Assembly: GCA_002900995.3 (NCBI GenBank)
Contig: CM035310.1
Coordinates: 2,506,295 to 2,570,294 of the forward strand
DNA length: 64,000 nt
Source of the DNA: Ganoderma boninense
Taxonomy: Eukaryota > Basidiomycota > Agaricomycetes > Polyporales > Polyporaceae
Direction: 5' to 3'
Part shown: in pieces, positions 9,126-21,878 of the stretch
How the letters are laid out: the number at the start of each line of letters is the position of its first letter
Position numbering within the stretch: position 1 is the first letter of the stretch
The notes under the pieces: generated by a model
The model's database searches: none
Told to the model about the DNA's origin: nothing
The model's input: the letters and a program-made list of their open reading frames with translations, nothing else
Made by a program: the position numbers and the translations under genes

Positions 9126-12100
9126 GATGTGCAGGAAGATCGAGGAGAGATGCAAGGGAGGTGCGTTCGAGTCCTGGAGGACCCTTGTTCCCCAGCTATT
9201 TGTACTTTCGCCTGGCGGCTTCAGCATTTCGTCTCCCGGTTGACAAACTCAACGATGGATCGGGGGCGTGCGGCCCTCGCAGAGTATAGTTCTGCCGGCG
9301 AATTCCAGTTACGCCCGAAAAATCACGCAGCCACCGCCAGACGCTAGCGGACCCGGCGGTCAAAACGTGCTGTGGGCTAGACGATCTCCGCCTATACGTC
9401 GGAACAATCTGGATGCTTGGCGATGATACCTAATCCAGTAACCACCCTTGAAGCGCGATACGTACAGTGTCACAGATAGATTTATTCGCATGGTCGCCGC
9501 AAGGCGCGCACTGTACGTGGATCTTCCGTACCTGTGAGTCTCTTTGATGCCGCACAGTGATGGGAGAAAACACACCTTTCGGGCCACTCGGACTGACGGT
9601 TGATGGCGACTGGGCCCGGGCGATGTTCCGCTTCCGCAGCATTTCGTCAGTGTCGGGCCCAAAGATCCATTTCAAGTGCTATTAGTGCATGTCAAGGAGT
9701 ACGACTTCTCCACGAGCGAAGCTGAGCGAGCGAAGGCCTGCGAAGGCAGACACCTCGGCTACCTCGCTAAGATCATACACGGCACTGATCTCCACTGATC
9801 TCAGGTGGTGTTATGGTCACTTGACGTTGAATTGGGTCCCTCGACGCCCCTTGTAAACAATCGGCCTGACAAAATTAAATGACCCGGAGCACTCCGGGAT
9901 GCAACGTGTTGCGCCGTTACCCTTGTCAGAGTGCTGAATGAGAGCGGCGGACTGGGATACGCTCTATCAACGGACAGCGTCGCACTGGGCGCCTGTGACG
10001 ACCCAAGAAAAGTCAGAGAATAATCTTGGAATAATCAGTAAACGCCATCGATCGCACTCATCTATCGCCCTGCGCGAAAGCGGGCCACTTGGTTGAAGTG
10101 CTTTGTTAATGAGTGACCTTCGTTTCCAGCCGCCAACGACATTGTGGGTCCATTGGTCGGTGCGCATATGGAAACTGCTGGCTCCTGTAGTCTATATGTA
10201 GCTATTAGAGTGTATCAGGACAGTGGGCACGACGAAGCAAACCAGCTCGCCTCTGGCGACTCACTCTCTCCTCCGATGAGCTGCGTCAGCATCGTAGCCT
10301 ATGATACCAATCCTGTGTTGCCATTTGTCAATGACATTGAACAATCGGAACGCCCGAATACGTCCTTCCGAACCATTCATTACGCACGTTCAGATATCTT
10401 GCAAGACACTGGCGATGATAATGTCTCTCCCTCGCCGAAAGGCCGTCAGCAGCGCCATACATCGGGAAGCGAGATTAAACCCATACGTAATTCAAGCAGG
10501 ATTACGAACTTACGGATGCAAGAGAAATCTCCTCCGTTTGGACGTGAGAGTCTGTGGAGACCCTGCACCGTTGTGCGCCGATCGCGATTTTACAGGCGCC
10601 TGCAACACGAGTGTGGCTTTGAGTAAAACGTGGCAGGCGAAAGCATGATAGAGCGAATGGTTGTGATCTGGCCGACTATCGACAGTCCCGTCAGGTGCTG
10701 TGACCTTCCCTCCTGGGCAATGCCGAGAACATGACCCTGCTCACCTGGTCGCCACAAGCCGCCACGAGTTCGACGCCAGCATCATATTGAACGGCAACTG
10801 CCTCATCGTGTCCGGCGATGCGGAGGCCGATAACTGTACTTGGCTCGAACGGCCCGTTAGAGCATATTCGGGTAACAGAACACGATGCAAGCATGCCAGG
10901 ACTATTCTTGAACGAGGCTAGCAGGTTATCCGACAGGAGCCCTGCCAAAGACGAGGTCTTCATGTCATCTACTGCTTAGCCTGTCCTCAAGCACGAAGGC
11001 GTCGGTGTTATCTTGCAGATGTGCGAAGGCCGCGAACGGTCGGAGGAAGGACGTGCCTTATGCCTGCCTCCAGCGTGACGTCACTAAGCTTACTTGCGCA
11101 AATGTTGTATTGTCTTGGTAACGCAGTACTTCCGTAATATCGATGGATAGCCAACCAAAGGGAACGGCTTGAGTAAGGCGCAAGTAATGCCGAGACATGG
11201 TCTGTATTCCAGGGGGAACCTGATTACTACGGTCTGTATAATGTCAGCGCCGCCCATGCAAAGCAAATATGCGCAGACTGACCGCCGACTTTTAAGCATA
11301 TTGCAGCCACACGAGCGCATCGGACTGCGGGGTACCGGTATCCTTGCGACCTTAGGCACGGTTTCGGTTGGTCGGGAGGTTCGCGGCTCTTTAGCGGCCG
11401 AAAATTTCCATGTTGGGTCGGTTCGAGGGCGATGAAACACGGCCAGCACTTGTGTGACCGCTAGGGTTCCAGCATACTTCGAGCCGCGCTACCGCGGGCA
11501 TAATCAGCTTTTCGTGAAATCGCCATGCGACGAGTGCACCGGCGTAAAAGCCGGCGAGATGGTAGGTTCTGAAACATGATGCAATAGCATCCTGAAGTTC
11601 GCGCCGAATACAGCACTTAGTTTGCTTCCCGGGCGCAGGACGAGCGTACCCACCACAAAATTGCTAGAGCGAAGCGCCAGGTGCTTCTTGGTGTGGCGTC
11701 GCTGGCGTGTCGTCTATCTGTATATGCGGAACTAATGATGATCAAGGAGCGGGGTACCCTCACGAGGCACCATCCTGACATCTTGGGTGAATACCAAGAG
11801 TGATTCCGGGCGGACCCAGGCGGTTGAGCCTGAAGGAACGAACAAGCTGCCAATGAACAGGATACCAAGGCGCCAGACCTGACATTCTCGCTACATTGCC
11901 ATGGCCATGGATTGTGCGACCTCGGAAACGCAAGTTCACATCGATTACGCTTGAAGTCCTAGAAGGGCAAGACGTCGCCAGGGGCTGTCAGCAGAGACCG
12001 TCTCTCTCCTGGCTCGACGTGGTCGATGATTCGCCACATCAGCACAACAGCGGCTCACCTTAACACACACTGGGTGGGCGTATCGACCTTGTAGCCGAGG

Positions 12101-12386
12101 CCTGGCCTCGAGGTTGACATTGCAGGCGACTGCCAAATGAATGGGAGGGGCGCCGAAAGACGTCACATCGGTGGCCGAAGCTGAGGCGCGAGGAACGATA
12201 ACCATGTATTTCTCGTCCTATGGCATAGTGAAACTAGAAAAGAGAAATTCATAGACATACGACGAACGGGAAGCCTCTATGATTGAACCTTGCATATACC
12301 CTCAAGGCATCGAAGGAACCTCATCAGCGACCACACCGAGCGCAAACGCAAACTCAAGGTACACACCGGCCGGACATGAAACGCCT
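9126..12386. other. Long stretch without a supportable gene
   Basis: This holds the terpene synthase promoter, then about 3 kb in which no frame shows a family I recognise. On the minus strand several segments look mildly coding (10520-10963, 11090-11449, and 11960-12205 starting MVIVPRASASATDVTSF) with possible GT donors, but they do not join into a convincing protein. The plus-strand 160-codon frame at 10144-10626 has no recognisable domain. A decayed gene is possible. Confidence 0.35.
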
Positions 12387-15300
12387 TCAGACGTCCTCCC
12401 CCCGACTTCTCGCCTCCGCCAGGCTGAGTTCTAGTGCGAATCGTAGATCGGCATCTTCTTCCGCGTACGACGGACTCACGCGCTCAGGCGACGTCAGCGT
12501 TCCGGACAACGCGCGAACTGGCGGGCTTTGCGCTGGCGATGCACTCCCCGCCCCCGGAAGCCGCGAGGGCGACGGCACCTCGGAGAACCGCAGGGACCGC
12601 AGTGGTGTGCCCCATGCACTTCTGATTGACCGGGGGCTAGCCGGCGCAGAATCTATGAGGCTGGCACTCGAGCCTGACGCGGACGCCGAGGAGGACGTCC
12701 GGCTAACAACGGCAGGGAAGTGTTCTAGGTCGGAAGCGGGCGGAGGGCCGCCTGCGCTCGCGCGCCCGGCGGGCAGGGGACTCGTGCTGAGACGTGCTTC
12801 CATAGGCTCGGGATGGCGGCGGGGCGACACCTGGACCTTGTGGTTGGAGGACGAGGGCGCGATAAGCGGGAACGTGCGCCCGGCCTGGGTGCCGTCTGAG
12901 TTCGAAGAGGAGTGGGCGGAGAACGACGACGCCCTGGACGAGGGGGCAGACGACGCCCCCGAGCCGAACATGCTGCTCCGGGTTGCCATGGGAGTCGGCA
13001 CATCGTCAAAGTCCGCAACGAACACGCCCTCGTCGTCCCTGAAGCCCGTCCGTGAAGACTCCGCGACGCCCTGCGTTCCGCGGCGTGCCTCCTCCTCGTC
13101 TCGACTGAGCATCAGTGCATACTCGACGGCTTCCACTTCGCTCAGCCCGAGATGGGCGAGCGTCGATAGTTGCTCCTTCTCACGACCGAAGACACGATGG
13201 GAATGAATCCTTTCCTTCTCGAGCTCGCGCCGGGACTCGGAGATATCCTTATACATTTCGATTTTCTCTGGATAACACGACGAGCTCGGATGTCAGTACG
13301 TGTATATGATTGGTACGTCGGGGCAGTGGATTAATTGAAATGGACTACTCACGCTCCCATTTCGCGACGCCAACGTAGCCCCCTGCTTTAACAGCCCGCA
13401 ACTTGCCTTTGCCTTGCACGCTGGATCGACCCACTGGACCGGCCTTCCATGCAAGTACCCGACTGCCCACAGACACCATCAAGGTATCCGATTCCAGCAG
13501 GATCTGAGAGACGGGATCCCAACCACCACCAGGAAAAGGTCTCCCAGCGGGGGATGGGAAAGATCGTAACGGAGCGAGGGTCAGCGAGTCCCACACCTTG
13601 GTAGTACCGCGCGATGACCCAGAAACCAAGACGCCAGAATTCCATGCAAGCGCGGTCACGGCACCGTCATCGTGGGCGTCGAGTCGGCGAAGAGCGCGTA
13701 CAGAGAAATTGCCGAAAGAAGTTGAGGCGGCGGCGGATGGAGGTGACGGTGGTTGGGTATCCCAGGGGTATATCGAGATGTTGCCAAGCTGGTCACCTGC
13801 GATGACGAAATCGCGTTCGTCTGGCCTGGAGGCCCACACGGGGTAGACTGCCGTGATCGCGCCACCGCCCTCGTCTCCCAAGTACGTACGGTCGAATGTG
13901 CGAGAGGACGAATCGCAAGACAGCCGATGGAAGAATGGACTAGCACGATAGGCTACGAGAAGAGATAGCGCATCGCGATTGGGTGTGATACGGAGGTCGG
14001 CGATTTCTTGTTGCGTATTCTCGAGCAGTGGATGACTTGAGCCCAGAGAGGCATTGATGATGGTCGTGGGGCTAGCGGGCGCAGGAATTCTTAGTTCGCG
14101 GATTTCTAGCGCAGGAACGTCCAACGTCGATTGGAGGTCAAAACCAGTCCATACAAGGGTAGTTCCGCTCCGTAGACCGGAGGCGATGACACCTTGCTGG
14201 GAGTCCATGGCGATCTTGACGCACGGGTCCAGAACAAGCGACGGGTCCTTGTCCGACGTCCACAAGCACCGGAGGTGTGCGGTCTCCACCATCCACAACT
14301 TGACGCGCCCATCAGCTCCACCACTCACTAGAAACACGTAGCCTTGACCGCCTGTGGCCCATGCGACGCAATTTACAGCCCCCTCATGAAAGTCTTGGGG
14401 ACGGCATCTGACGAGCCTTGCGGCGGAGGTCCTGTTGTGGTCCATGGCTCGCGAAGCCGTCGTCACTGCCACGTCGCCATTCCGGAAGCCCCACAGAACC
14501 TTGGCCGTGCCGCCCTCAGAGGCGAGTGCGATAGACGAGACGTGCGGAGAGAATTCGGCGTTTGGGTTCCCAATTCCTAAACCGTTGAGGGTGCCGGACG
14601 CGTCGAGGAATCCCCGCAGCACCTTGCCAGATAGCGCATAGGAACGCGAGACCACGCCGTACTGGAGCGATGCCGCTAGAAGCGTCGTATTGGGCATGAG
14701 GTGCAGCCGCGAGATCATCGAATGATGCGGGATGTGCGTAATCGTCGTGTTGCGCGAGTATTCCCATCGTCTACAAACGTCGTTGGTTGTGAGTCAATGG
14801 TTCGAAGCGGGTCGGATCATAGGGTAAGGTCGATGGATGATATGATAGGAGGATCATACCGGCCTCGCTTGGCCACGCGACTATAACGCACATCCTGAGC
14901 GTTGTTGTGGGCCAAACAACGTAATGTCCAGGGCTGCGGAGGCAAGCGGGCCACATGCGCCACAGCTTAGAATATCGAAGCAGGAAGACGGCAATAGCCA
15001 TCGCAAAGTACATTTTACAACTGGGTTAAAACAAGCGAGAAGGCCACAAACCCCCCACCCCCTTGCGCTGAAAAAAAAAATCCGGAAAATGTTTGACGCA
15101 CCGGAGTAATCTGTACCGCTGTATGAATTCCTTCCTCCAGGAGCTCTCCATCCGCCTCAGTATGGCGGTTTTGAACGCCGCATCGCTGTGTAGGTCGCTC
15201 TCGGGCGCGATGCCGAGATAGTGGTAGACGTACGCACGCAGCCAGGTGTTGTCGTCAGCTACGTGGGCATTGAGCCGGTGACACGTCCGCGCGAGGGCGA

Positions 15301-15490
15301 GAAGGTCTGGAGGGCTGAGGAAGCAGGTGACGTGGGTAAGCGATTCGATTGGGATGCTGAGCAGAACGTCGGTTGCGGCGTGGGGGTCGTCGGGCGCGGT
15401 TCCATGTTGGCGAGATTTGGCGGCGCGGGGGCGAGCAGCTTTATGTCGATTCTCTCTTCTGGGGTGAGTTTCGAGGGGCCTACTGGGCAT
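12387..15490 (-). CDS. F-box/WD40 protein with C-terminal UIMs (Ufo1-like SCF substrate receptor)
   Basis: Predicted substrate receptor of an SCF ubiquitin ligase. The ATG at 15488-15490 opens a basic leader followed by an F-box (LLSIPIESLTHVTCFLSPPD, then LLALARTCHRLN). A short exon (near 14870-14960, AHNNAQDVRYSRVAKRG) leads into a large WD40 region (13353 to about 14770) with blades such as GAVNCVAWA...VSGGADGRVKLW and GAVTALAWNSGVLVSGSS...TKVWD. The last exon (12387 to about 13268) has two ubiquitin-interacting-motif-like helices, EAVEYALMLSRDEEEA and EEDADLRFALELSLAEA, separated by a long Ser-rich linker. The order F-box, WD40, UIMs matches yeast Ufo1, where the UIMs promote turnover of the F-box protein itself; orthology is an inference. 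Introns are short GT-AG, for example 13268-13352. Confidence 0.85.
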
Positions 15491-16026
15491 AAAACGGAGT
15501 GAGGAGGAAAGGTTGTGCGCTGACGCAGACGGTGTCTGCGATGATGATGGTCGAGGAGCAAGGTTTGATTTGGCCAGATTTGGTCGTTTCGGGCCGTATC
15601 GCTCCCCGCTCCTCCATTCCCCGAGTCATCAACGTCCTCGGCGACCGTGAGTCAACAACAGCGACAACTGAGTATGACTGACTGGTTCTGCAGCGCACGC
15701 TAGGCACGATTTTGAGGGTACCGACGCCATTGCTGATTGGACGAATAAATGTATCTTAGCCTATCTTAGCTGGCTATCTACCTTCGGGCCCGGCAACATT
15801 CTACCTGACTTGCTACCCACTTGGGCATAACTGACTAGAGCTGGACCAGAGGGCCGAAAGTTCCCGAGCGAGGGGTCGGAGACAATCTCAGGACCATTGT
15901 CGGAGGAATGGGATGGAGGTTCTTTCCTTGAGGACGGTGGGTATGAAGGAGAATGAACGAAACGCAACGAAGGAGGATGATACAGGAGAGATGTCTGCCA
16001 ATAGTGTACAATTGACCTTTGAGTCC

Positions 16027-16671
16027 TTATACGAGCCCTCTGTCTGTCATCGCACGGACGATGCAACCCGTCCCCGCCATCTCCGTCAACTGTAACGGGG
16101 GTCAAACCTTGGCCAAAAACGAGGCATATGATACACACCTTCTCATGCCAACCCAGAAGAACACTCCCGCTGACGTCTCCCCACCCTGGCAGCGCCATGC
16201 CCTTGTACAAGTACTTCATCAGCGTGTCCTGTGCGTCAGGTGGTAATGCCTTCACGATCGCAGGGATGTCGGTCGCCTTCGTGCTGTTCAAGATCGATAC
16301 TAGCGTCTGCAGGTTCAGGTTCTGTAACACAGACCGGTCATGAGTCTCGGGCGAGGATAGCTGCGCAGAAGAGATGCTCGGACATACCTTGGCCTCCTCC
16401 ACATTCGGACCGTAAGGTGCGTTCCCGAGAACCAATGTCAGGGCTCCAACATAGTCGTTCCTGCCCAAATTTAGTCCTTCGGCGCGACAGGTTTCAAGCA
16501 CTCGGAGATGAAGGCACACCTGGACAGAGAGCTCCGAACTGCTGCTGCGTTCTGCTTGGTGTCTTCCAGGGCCTGGGCCAGATCCCGAGGATCGGAGTCG
16601 TACAGTTCGCCGTCGAGGAGCGCATCCTCGTCGTACTGATCAATGTCAATCTTCCTGAAGTTCACATCCAT
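16027..16671 (-). CDS. ARC15: Arp2/3 complex subunit 5 (p16-ARC)
   Basis: ARPC5 is the small helical subunit that tethers ARPC1 and Arp2 in the actin-nucleating Arp2/3 complex at cortical actin patches. The minus-strand ATG at 16669-16671 gives MDVNFRKIDIDQYDEDALLD, the acidic N-terminus of the family. Exons then give NDYVGALTLVLGNAPYG, LQTLVSILNSTKATDIPAIV, DTLMKYLYKGMALPGWGDVS and LLGWHEK. The last exon follows an intron (GTGTGT to ACAG) and ends LTEMAGTGCIVRAMTDRGLV with TAA at 16027-16029, a match to the family's C-terminus. Length (about 150 residues) and all conserved blocks are as expected for ARPC5. It lies close to and in the same orientation as the Ufo1-like gene; no functional link is implied. 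Confidence 0.93.
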
Positions 16672-17493
16672 AGTGAGAGAGAGAGGCAAGGTTGTAGCGG
16701 AGGTGGCACTAAGTAGTAGCAACTTGGGAGGCAGGGCAGCCCCCCAACGTTTGGTTCATTTCGAGTTCAATCCCACTCATAGTTCGATTAGAAAAGTGAA
16801 CCAAGACGATCACCGGCCCGGGATGCCGACTAAATGAGCGTTCAATGCTTGGCGCTCCGGTCCCTTTCAGACTACTGTAACTTTAACACTTACCACCACT
16901 CCCCCGTCGCCTTGGAACTGTTTCTCGTTGTCTTTCGCTTTGTCCAGCTGCTGCAGCCTGGAGCAGCTTCAGGATACTCCCTAGAGAGTATCCACGTTGG
17001 GATGTCAAGCATGAGGGAGGTACGTGATCCCTGTGGCTGCACATCTCGTGCACATCATTCACGCCGGCATGGAATTTAGGGTCGTATTGCGGCGCACACG
17101 AGGTCCGCCAGTTTTCATGCATCGAGCGCGTTCTGCTGCGTGCTCGTTCATGGGTCGGGTGCTTCCAACCGAGACACTCTTCACCTATCACCGGTCCCCC
17201 CATCTGACTGTGAGGCAATGATTCTATCGCGTTTCCCGGTATGTTTCATCCATGCGAGCTCCTCGGTCCAGAGTCGGACGGTAATTAATTACACCCCTCA
17301 CCGTGTCAATGCAGCTTGCTCGACTGCGCAGACGTGCATAGAGCGAGACGTCCACCCCCGGCCCAAGGTCCCTGGCAGACGAGCAGTGTATAAGTACGCG
17401 ACGCGTTCTCCCTCCCGAGGTCCGCCTACTTCCACCGCAACACCCCCACATCGACTCTCTACCTTTTAGCCTTTCTCTTCCACTCTCCTGAGG
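16672..17493. other. Divergent intergenic region
   Basis: It separates the ARPC5 start from the next plus-strand gene. A TATA-like TATAAG at about 17389 lies about 105 nt ahead of the ATG at 17494, followed by a CT-rich leader. Nothing else is visible. Confidence 0.5.
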
Positions 17494-18629
17494 ATGCTGA
17501 GCGCATTCAAGATCAAGCCCTTCGATCTCGAGCCCATCTTCGCCGACTGGAAGGCCGCTCCACTCTTCGTCGGAAACCCGAAGAAGGACCTCCCTGTTGA
17601 CGACTGGCTCGCACAGATCAAAGCAGGGTGCATCGAGCGCAAGGTTCCGCGCGAGTACTGGCACAAGGTTGCGCAGCACTACATGGCCGACAAGGCCAAG
17701 GCGCGCTTCGAGGAGCTCAAGGCGGTCATGAAGAACATGCACGGCGGCAAGTACTGCTGGACCTGGAAGAACTACAAGATCGCCATGCGCAATATGGGCT
17801 GTGCGTAGATCCTCACTGCCACTTCCCTCTGCGGATCGTGGCAGTCGCCTCATATATGCGGTATGCTGACCGGTGTATGGCTTGACTGGGCGCAGGGGAC
17901 ATCGATTCACAGAAGACCGAGGCGATCAAGGTCGAGAGCAAGCCCTCAGGGCTCTGGTGGATCGTCGGTAGAGCTAGCAGCGAGCCCAAGGACAAGGATG
18001 AGCCTGCCCCCGTGGAGGCCGTGCCTCCCCGACCTCCGCCGAAGACCCAGCGGTCGTTCGATCTCGGCTCGACGATGAAGAATCTTCCCACCATCCCTAC
18101 TCCCCGCAGATCTGCGACCATGAGCTCCATTAGCTCAGTCGAAAGCGTCTCCTCCTCATCGTCCAGCTCCTCCGTCGCGACAAGTATCAGCTCGTTCTTT
18201 TCGCCGAAGAGCACACCCGCCGCAACACCAGTCTCCTCCGCAATCGCAACCCCAGCCGGTACACCTGGCGGTAGTGCGCACCATCCCTCTCCACGTTCCA
18301 TACCGCATGTATGCTGACGTACTATCATCCCAGCCGTAACGACCATTTCGCAAGTGCCCACCTGGCTCGTCAACGCCTGCCACTCCCTCGAGTTTCTCGC
18401 AAACGAGCACCCGAAGGTCATGACGACCCTCTCTGCGGTCCTCATCACCGTCGGCTCCCTCCCAGCACTCCCCGCTATTTCCGCGGGCGCTGGCGGCGCC
18501 TTCCTAGCGAGCAGCACCGCGCACGCACTCGGGTCTCTCGCAGTCGGCCTGGGAACGCTCCTCCAGCAACAGACCGAGGGTAAGATCCAGGTCCAGCAGC
18601 CCGGTGACGCGCAGAAGTCTCAGTCGTGA
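17494..18629 (+). CDS. Uncharacterised basidiomycete protein, family X copy 1
   Basis: Three exons (17494-17800, 17896-18270, 18334-18629) sum to 978 nt, 325 residues, with both splice phases consistent. Exon 1 encodes a compact conserved domain with motifs WLAQIKAGCIERKVPREYW, HYMADKAKARFEEL and WTWKNYKIAMRNMG, continued across the first intron as WDIDSQKTEA and SGLWWIV. A Ser/Thr/Pro-rich linker follows, then a C-terminal block with two long hydrophobic or amphipathic helices (VMTTLSAVLITVGSLPALPA; AHALGSLAVGLGTLL) that could bind or span a membrane. I do not recognise the family. A clear paralog lies on the opposite strand at 23328-24415 with the same exon-1 motifs and the same first intron position and phase, which supports both models. 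Confidence 0.8.
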
Positions 18630-19737
18630 TTCTTACACTCATCGAAGCAGTGAAACCCGCGAAAGTGTACGATATCTGAGTCTCTGACGCGTAAGAGAGC
18701 TGTTGAGCGGGTCCTCTCTCTTCCGTCGGTCTTATTCTCCATGAGGTGTACGATACGCGCATGCATACTCACTTCCTTACCATGGGCGCCCTTCATTTGT
18801 ACAACAGTCATTATCATCGCTAATTTATACCTGTACTAAGTACTACCCCCTTCAACATGCGCTGATCCTAGGTTTGTGGTTGTTGGATGCATAGGCGACG
18901 TTTACTTTTCCCTCACTTTGTCTTTAAATTCCACTGACGACTGTCCTGCAGACAAAGGCACGCGCTGCATGAGGATTTTGCGGCTAGATTAAATACTGCC
19001 GCTAAGTTCCGCCGTCGTCGAAACCTCATGGCCAGCGACTAACGAGTTCGACAGCTTCTTAGCTCACGCCCAAGATAGCCCTAATTTCCAACTTCCCGCG
19101 ATACCCCCTTTCAAGTCGAAATGTCATCGATATATATGGACCTGCTCCCCCTTCAAGCGATACGTAGGACTTCGTTTGCGGACCTCACTCACTGCGCCGT
19201 TGACGAGCGTGCCTATCATCTGCTCTCCTGAAGCCACCGCCGATCGCTGCGGCGAGCAACTGCACAGCCCGACCGCCATTTTTGGCCTTTCATGGAAGGT
19301 GCGTTTGGCATTCGATGCACTGCAATATCCTCATTGACCTTTCCTATTTCAACCTGTGCAAAGGTACCCGACCAGCCTATGATCAGTCGAGTTAGTCCGA
19401 AGGGTCCGGACCATTTTTTGCAGGCGGACTTGGAGGAGCGCATATAAGCGCCCGGGTGTGTTGCAGGCGCTGGCCGCAGTCGGCCAACGCCCGTCGTCTA
19501 TGCTGTTCGGGTATGTTTCCCAGCTAGACTCCCTTCTCCTCGGGTTTGCTGTGGCGTGGTCACGACGTCGTTTGTCTGCGCTGGTACGTACTGCCACATT
19601 TCCTGACATTCGTTCAAGCTCAGAGGGGTCTATAAAGCCCAACAGAAGCCATGCCGTCGTCATCCACTACCGAAGCTCCGTCTCACGACCTCAGCGCAGC
19701 CTTTTCTTTCATTTTTTTCATCAGACCGGACTACGAC
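18630..19737. other. Intergenic region with promoter of 7-TM paralog A
   Basis: No gene seen. It holds a 20-nt motif at 19590-19609 that is nearly repeated ahead of paralog B (18 of 20 identical), and a TATA box at 19631. Confidence 0.5.
19631..19636 (+). promoter_or_regulatory. TATA box of 7-TM paralog A
   Basis: TATAAA sits only 20 nt ahead of an ATG at 19651 but 107 nt ahead of the ATG at 19738. With normal TATA-to-start spacing the first ATG would be at or before the transcription start, so 19738 was chosen as the translation start. Confidence 0.6.
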
Positions 19738-20770
19738 ATGAAACTCGACCAGCGCGGGGATATCGCAATCGCCGAAATCGTACTCTACGTCCCCGTCCTA
19801 CTCCTCTCGATCGTCCTTGTCGCTCGACATGGCGCTTCCCGAAAGACGGGTTGGATCTTCTTTGCGATCCTCTCGATAGGTGAGCTACATGTACGTCTTT
19901 CTGCTTGCCTCTGTGTAGCCTCACTCTCGTGTATCTTCAGCCCGTATCGTCGGGGGAATCACGCATATTCTTTGGGAACAAAATCCGAGCAACACAACGC
20001 TGCAAACCATCTTCAGCATCGTGGAGTCCGCAGGCCTGTCTCCGCTGCTCATGGCAACTCTAGCTTTCCTCAGCACCGTGTACGTCTCATTGCAAGTCCA
20101 AGGTCGCGTACTGTTTAACAATAATATGTGTTCCAGTGGCCAGTATACTCTCGAAAATCAACCAGCCATGGGCGCGCGCACGTTCCGCATCCTCCATCTC
20201 ATCGGTACCGTCGCGATCATCCTCGCGATCGTCGGTGGCACCAGCATCAGCAGCGCGAAGAAGCAAAGCGACCTCAACACCGCTGCGACGCTGCGCCACG
20301 TCGGTGCCATCCTCTTCGTCGTCCTCTACGCAGGCGTGGTCGTGATCACCGCCTTCTGCTGGCTCAACCGCGGCCAGGTGCTGAAGTACCGCCGCAAGCT
20401 CCTCCTCGCGATCGCAGCCTCGCTCCCCTTCCTCTTCGTCCGCGTCGTCTTCACCATCCTCAGCTCGTTCGCGCCTCTGCCGTTCGGCTTCGACGCGAAC
20501 GGCCACGAAGTACCCGTCGTCTCTAATTCGCCGTTGAAGCACTTTTCGGCGACGTCGGGCGACTGGGCGATCTACCTCTTCATGAGCGTCGTGGCCGAGT
20601 ACATCGTCGTGCTCATCTACACGTTCGCGGGCTTGCGCCTGCCCCTTCAGCAGGACTTGGTGGACTTCCAGAAGGCGAGCAGCATGCACATGTACGCGAG
20701 ATCCCAGGAGGGCCTCACGCATGGTGGGTATAACGCGCGACCTTATAATCCCGCGTACTACCAGGCGTAG
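19738..20770 (+). CDS. 7-TM membrane protein (DUF7702-like), tandem paralog A
   Basis: Exons 19738-19879, 19941-20079 and 20137-20770 total 915 nt, 304 residues. The protein starts MKLDQRGDIAIAEIVLYVP and has about seven hydrophobic helices, among them LIGTVAIILAIVGG, GAILFVVLYAGVVVITAFCW, LLLAIAASLPFLFVRVVF and WAIYLFMSVVAEYIVVLIYT. A conserved loop ARIVGGITHILWEQNP begins exon 2 and GQYTLENQPAM begins exon 3. The layout fits the fungal DUF7702 family as I remember it; the function is unknown. The first two exons are exactly 142 and 139 nt in paralogs A, B and C, and intron positions are shared. Start choice is supported by those paralogs and by the TATA position. The C-terminus ends NARPYNPAYYQA. 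Confidence 0.88.
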
Positions 20771-21878
20771 CGTGCCAGGTCCGCTTTGAGGTCCGCCTCG
20801 TGGTGTCAAAAAGAATTTCGCCGCTCGTTCATGTTCACGTTGTCTTTTGGGTAATTGAAGGTTATCGATTTCGATCTGTGACTCAGGCCCCTTGCTGTTG
20901 TTGGCTTTACCTACTATTACGATACCTGGGACATTGTTTATTTGTACAGTATTCCTACTCAAATTTATACCCCTACCTGCCTTTTGAGATGCCCCTTGTT
21001 CGAACTCACCTTTCCCAGGATGCGTCTTCCTCTGATCTCATTTCGAAACATTCGCTGACGGCTCTAGTTTCTAGGTGCCACAAGATAGTCTGTCAAGGTA
21101 TTGCGGTGCATACAAAATTGCTCCCATTCCGGCAGAAACTTCACTGCGTCTTCAATACCATCAGCTCTGATCAACATCCCTGCTTGCTCTGGCACCTGTC
21201 CATGCATCTATCCATGTATCACCCGCGGCTTTCAGCTCACGTCCACAAGGATCCTCGCCTTCCCGATCGCATCGCGCAGACCACGGCGACTGGCACAGCC
21301 CCGACTGCTGTTTTTGATTTTCAACAAAAAGCTCAGAGGTGGGTTCCGCGTTACCCGTACTGCAATTCGACTCCCAACTTGGTTCCGTAGTTTCTATCGA
21401 CTTGTCTCCTGCAGCACACTTTAAGGTAAACCGTTGGCCAGTCGTAGGGGTCCGAACTTCGCTTGTTTTGCAGGGCAGATATAAGGGGGTTCCTGCATAA
21501 TCTATCTGTCGCCTGTGGCCTGGTGCTAACAGAACCCCAATGTGAAGAATGGTGCGGCGTTGTTACAGCATCCATTCCATTAGTCTTTGCATTGGTACTG
21601 CCACTTTTCCTGATATATTTGAAGCGCATATAAAATGTTTTCAAAGCTCTTCCCTTCAGCTCGACCCCCTCGAGCCGTTCCTTTCCCCTGCTCTATACTC
21701 CCACTAATAAGGTCCTCTCGTGCATATAAGAACTCCCCGCCCAGAGTGCTTCTGGAATCATCACAGTGTCAGTCTATTGTACCCTCCCACTTTGTCCCTC
21801 GTCTAACCTTCGCTCTACAGCCTTCCCCCAGTTTCGGCATTCAATACACCCTTCCTTTCACTCTTCCATTGTACCAAC
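20771..21878. other. Intergenic region with promoter of 7-TM paralog B
   Basis: No gene seen. The motif at 21597-21616 matches the one ahead of paralog A at 18 of 20 positions, and TATA-like sequences follow at about 21627 and 21722. Confidence 0.5.

Noticed and set aside
10144..10626. 160-codon plus-strand open frame
   Set aside because: No recognisable domain, no splice or promoter support, and mild coding-like signal lies on the other strand.
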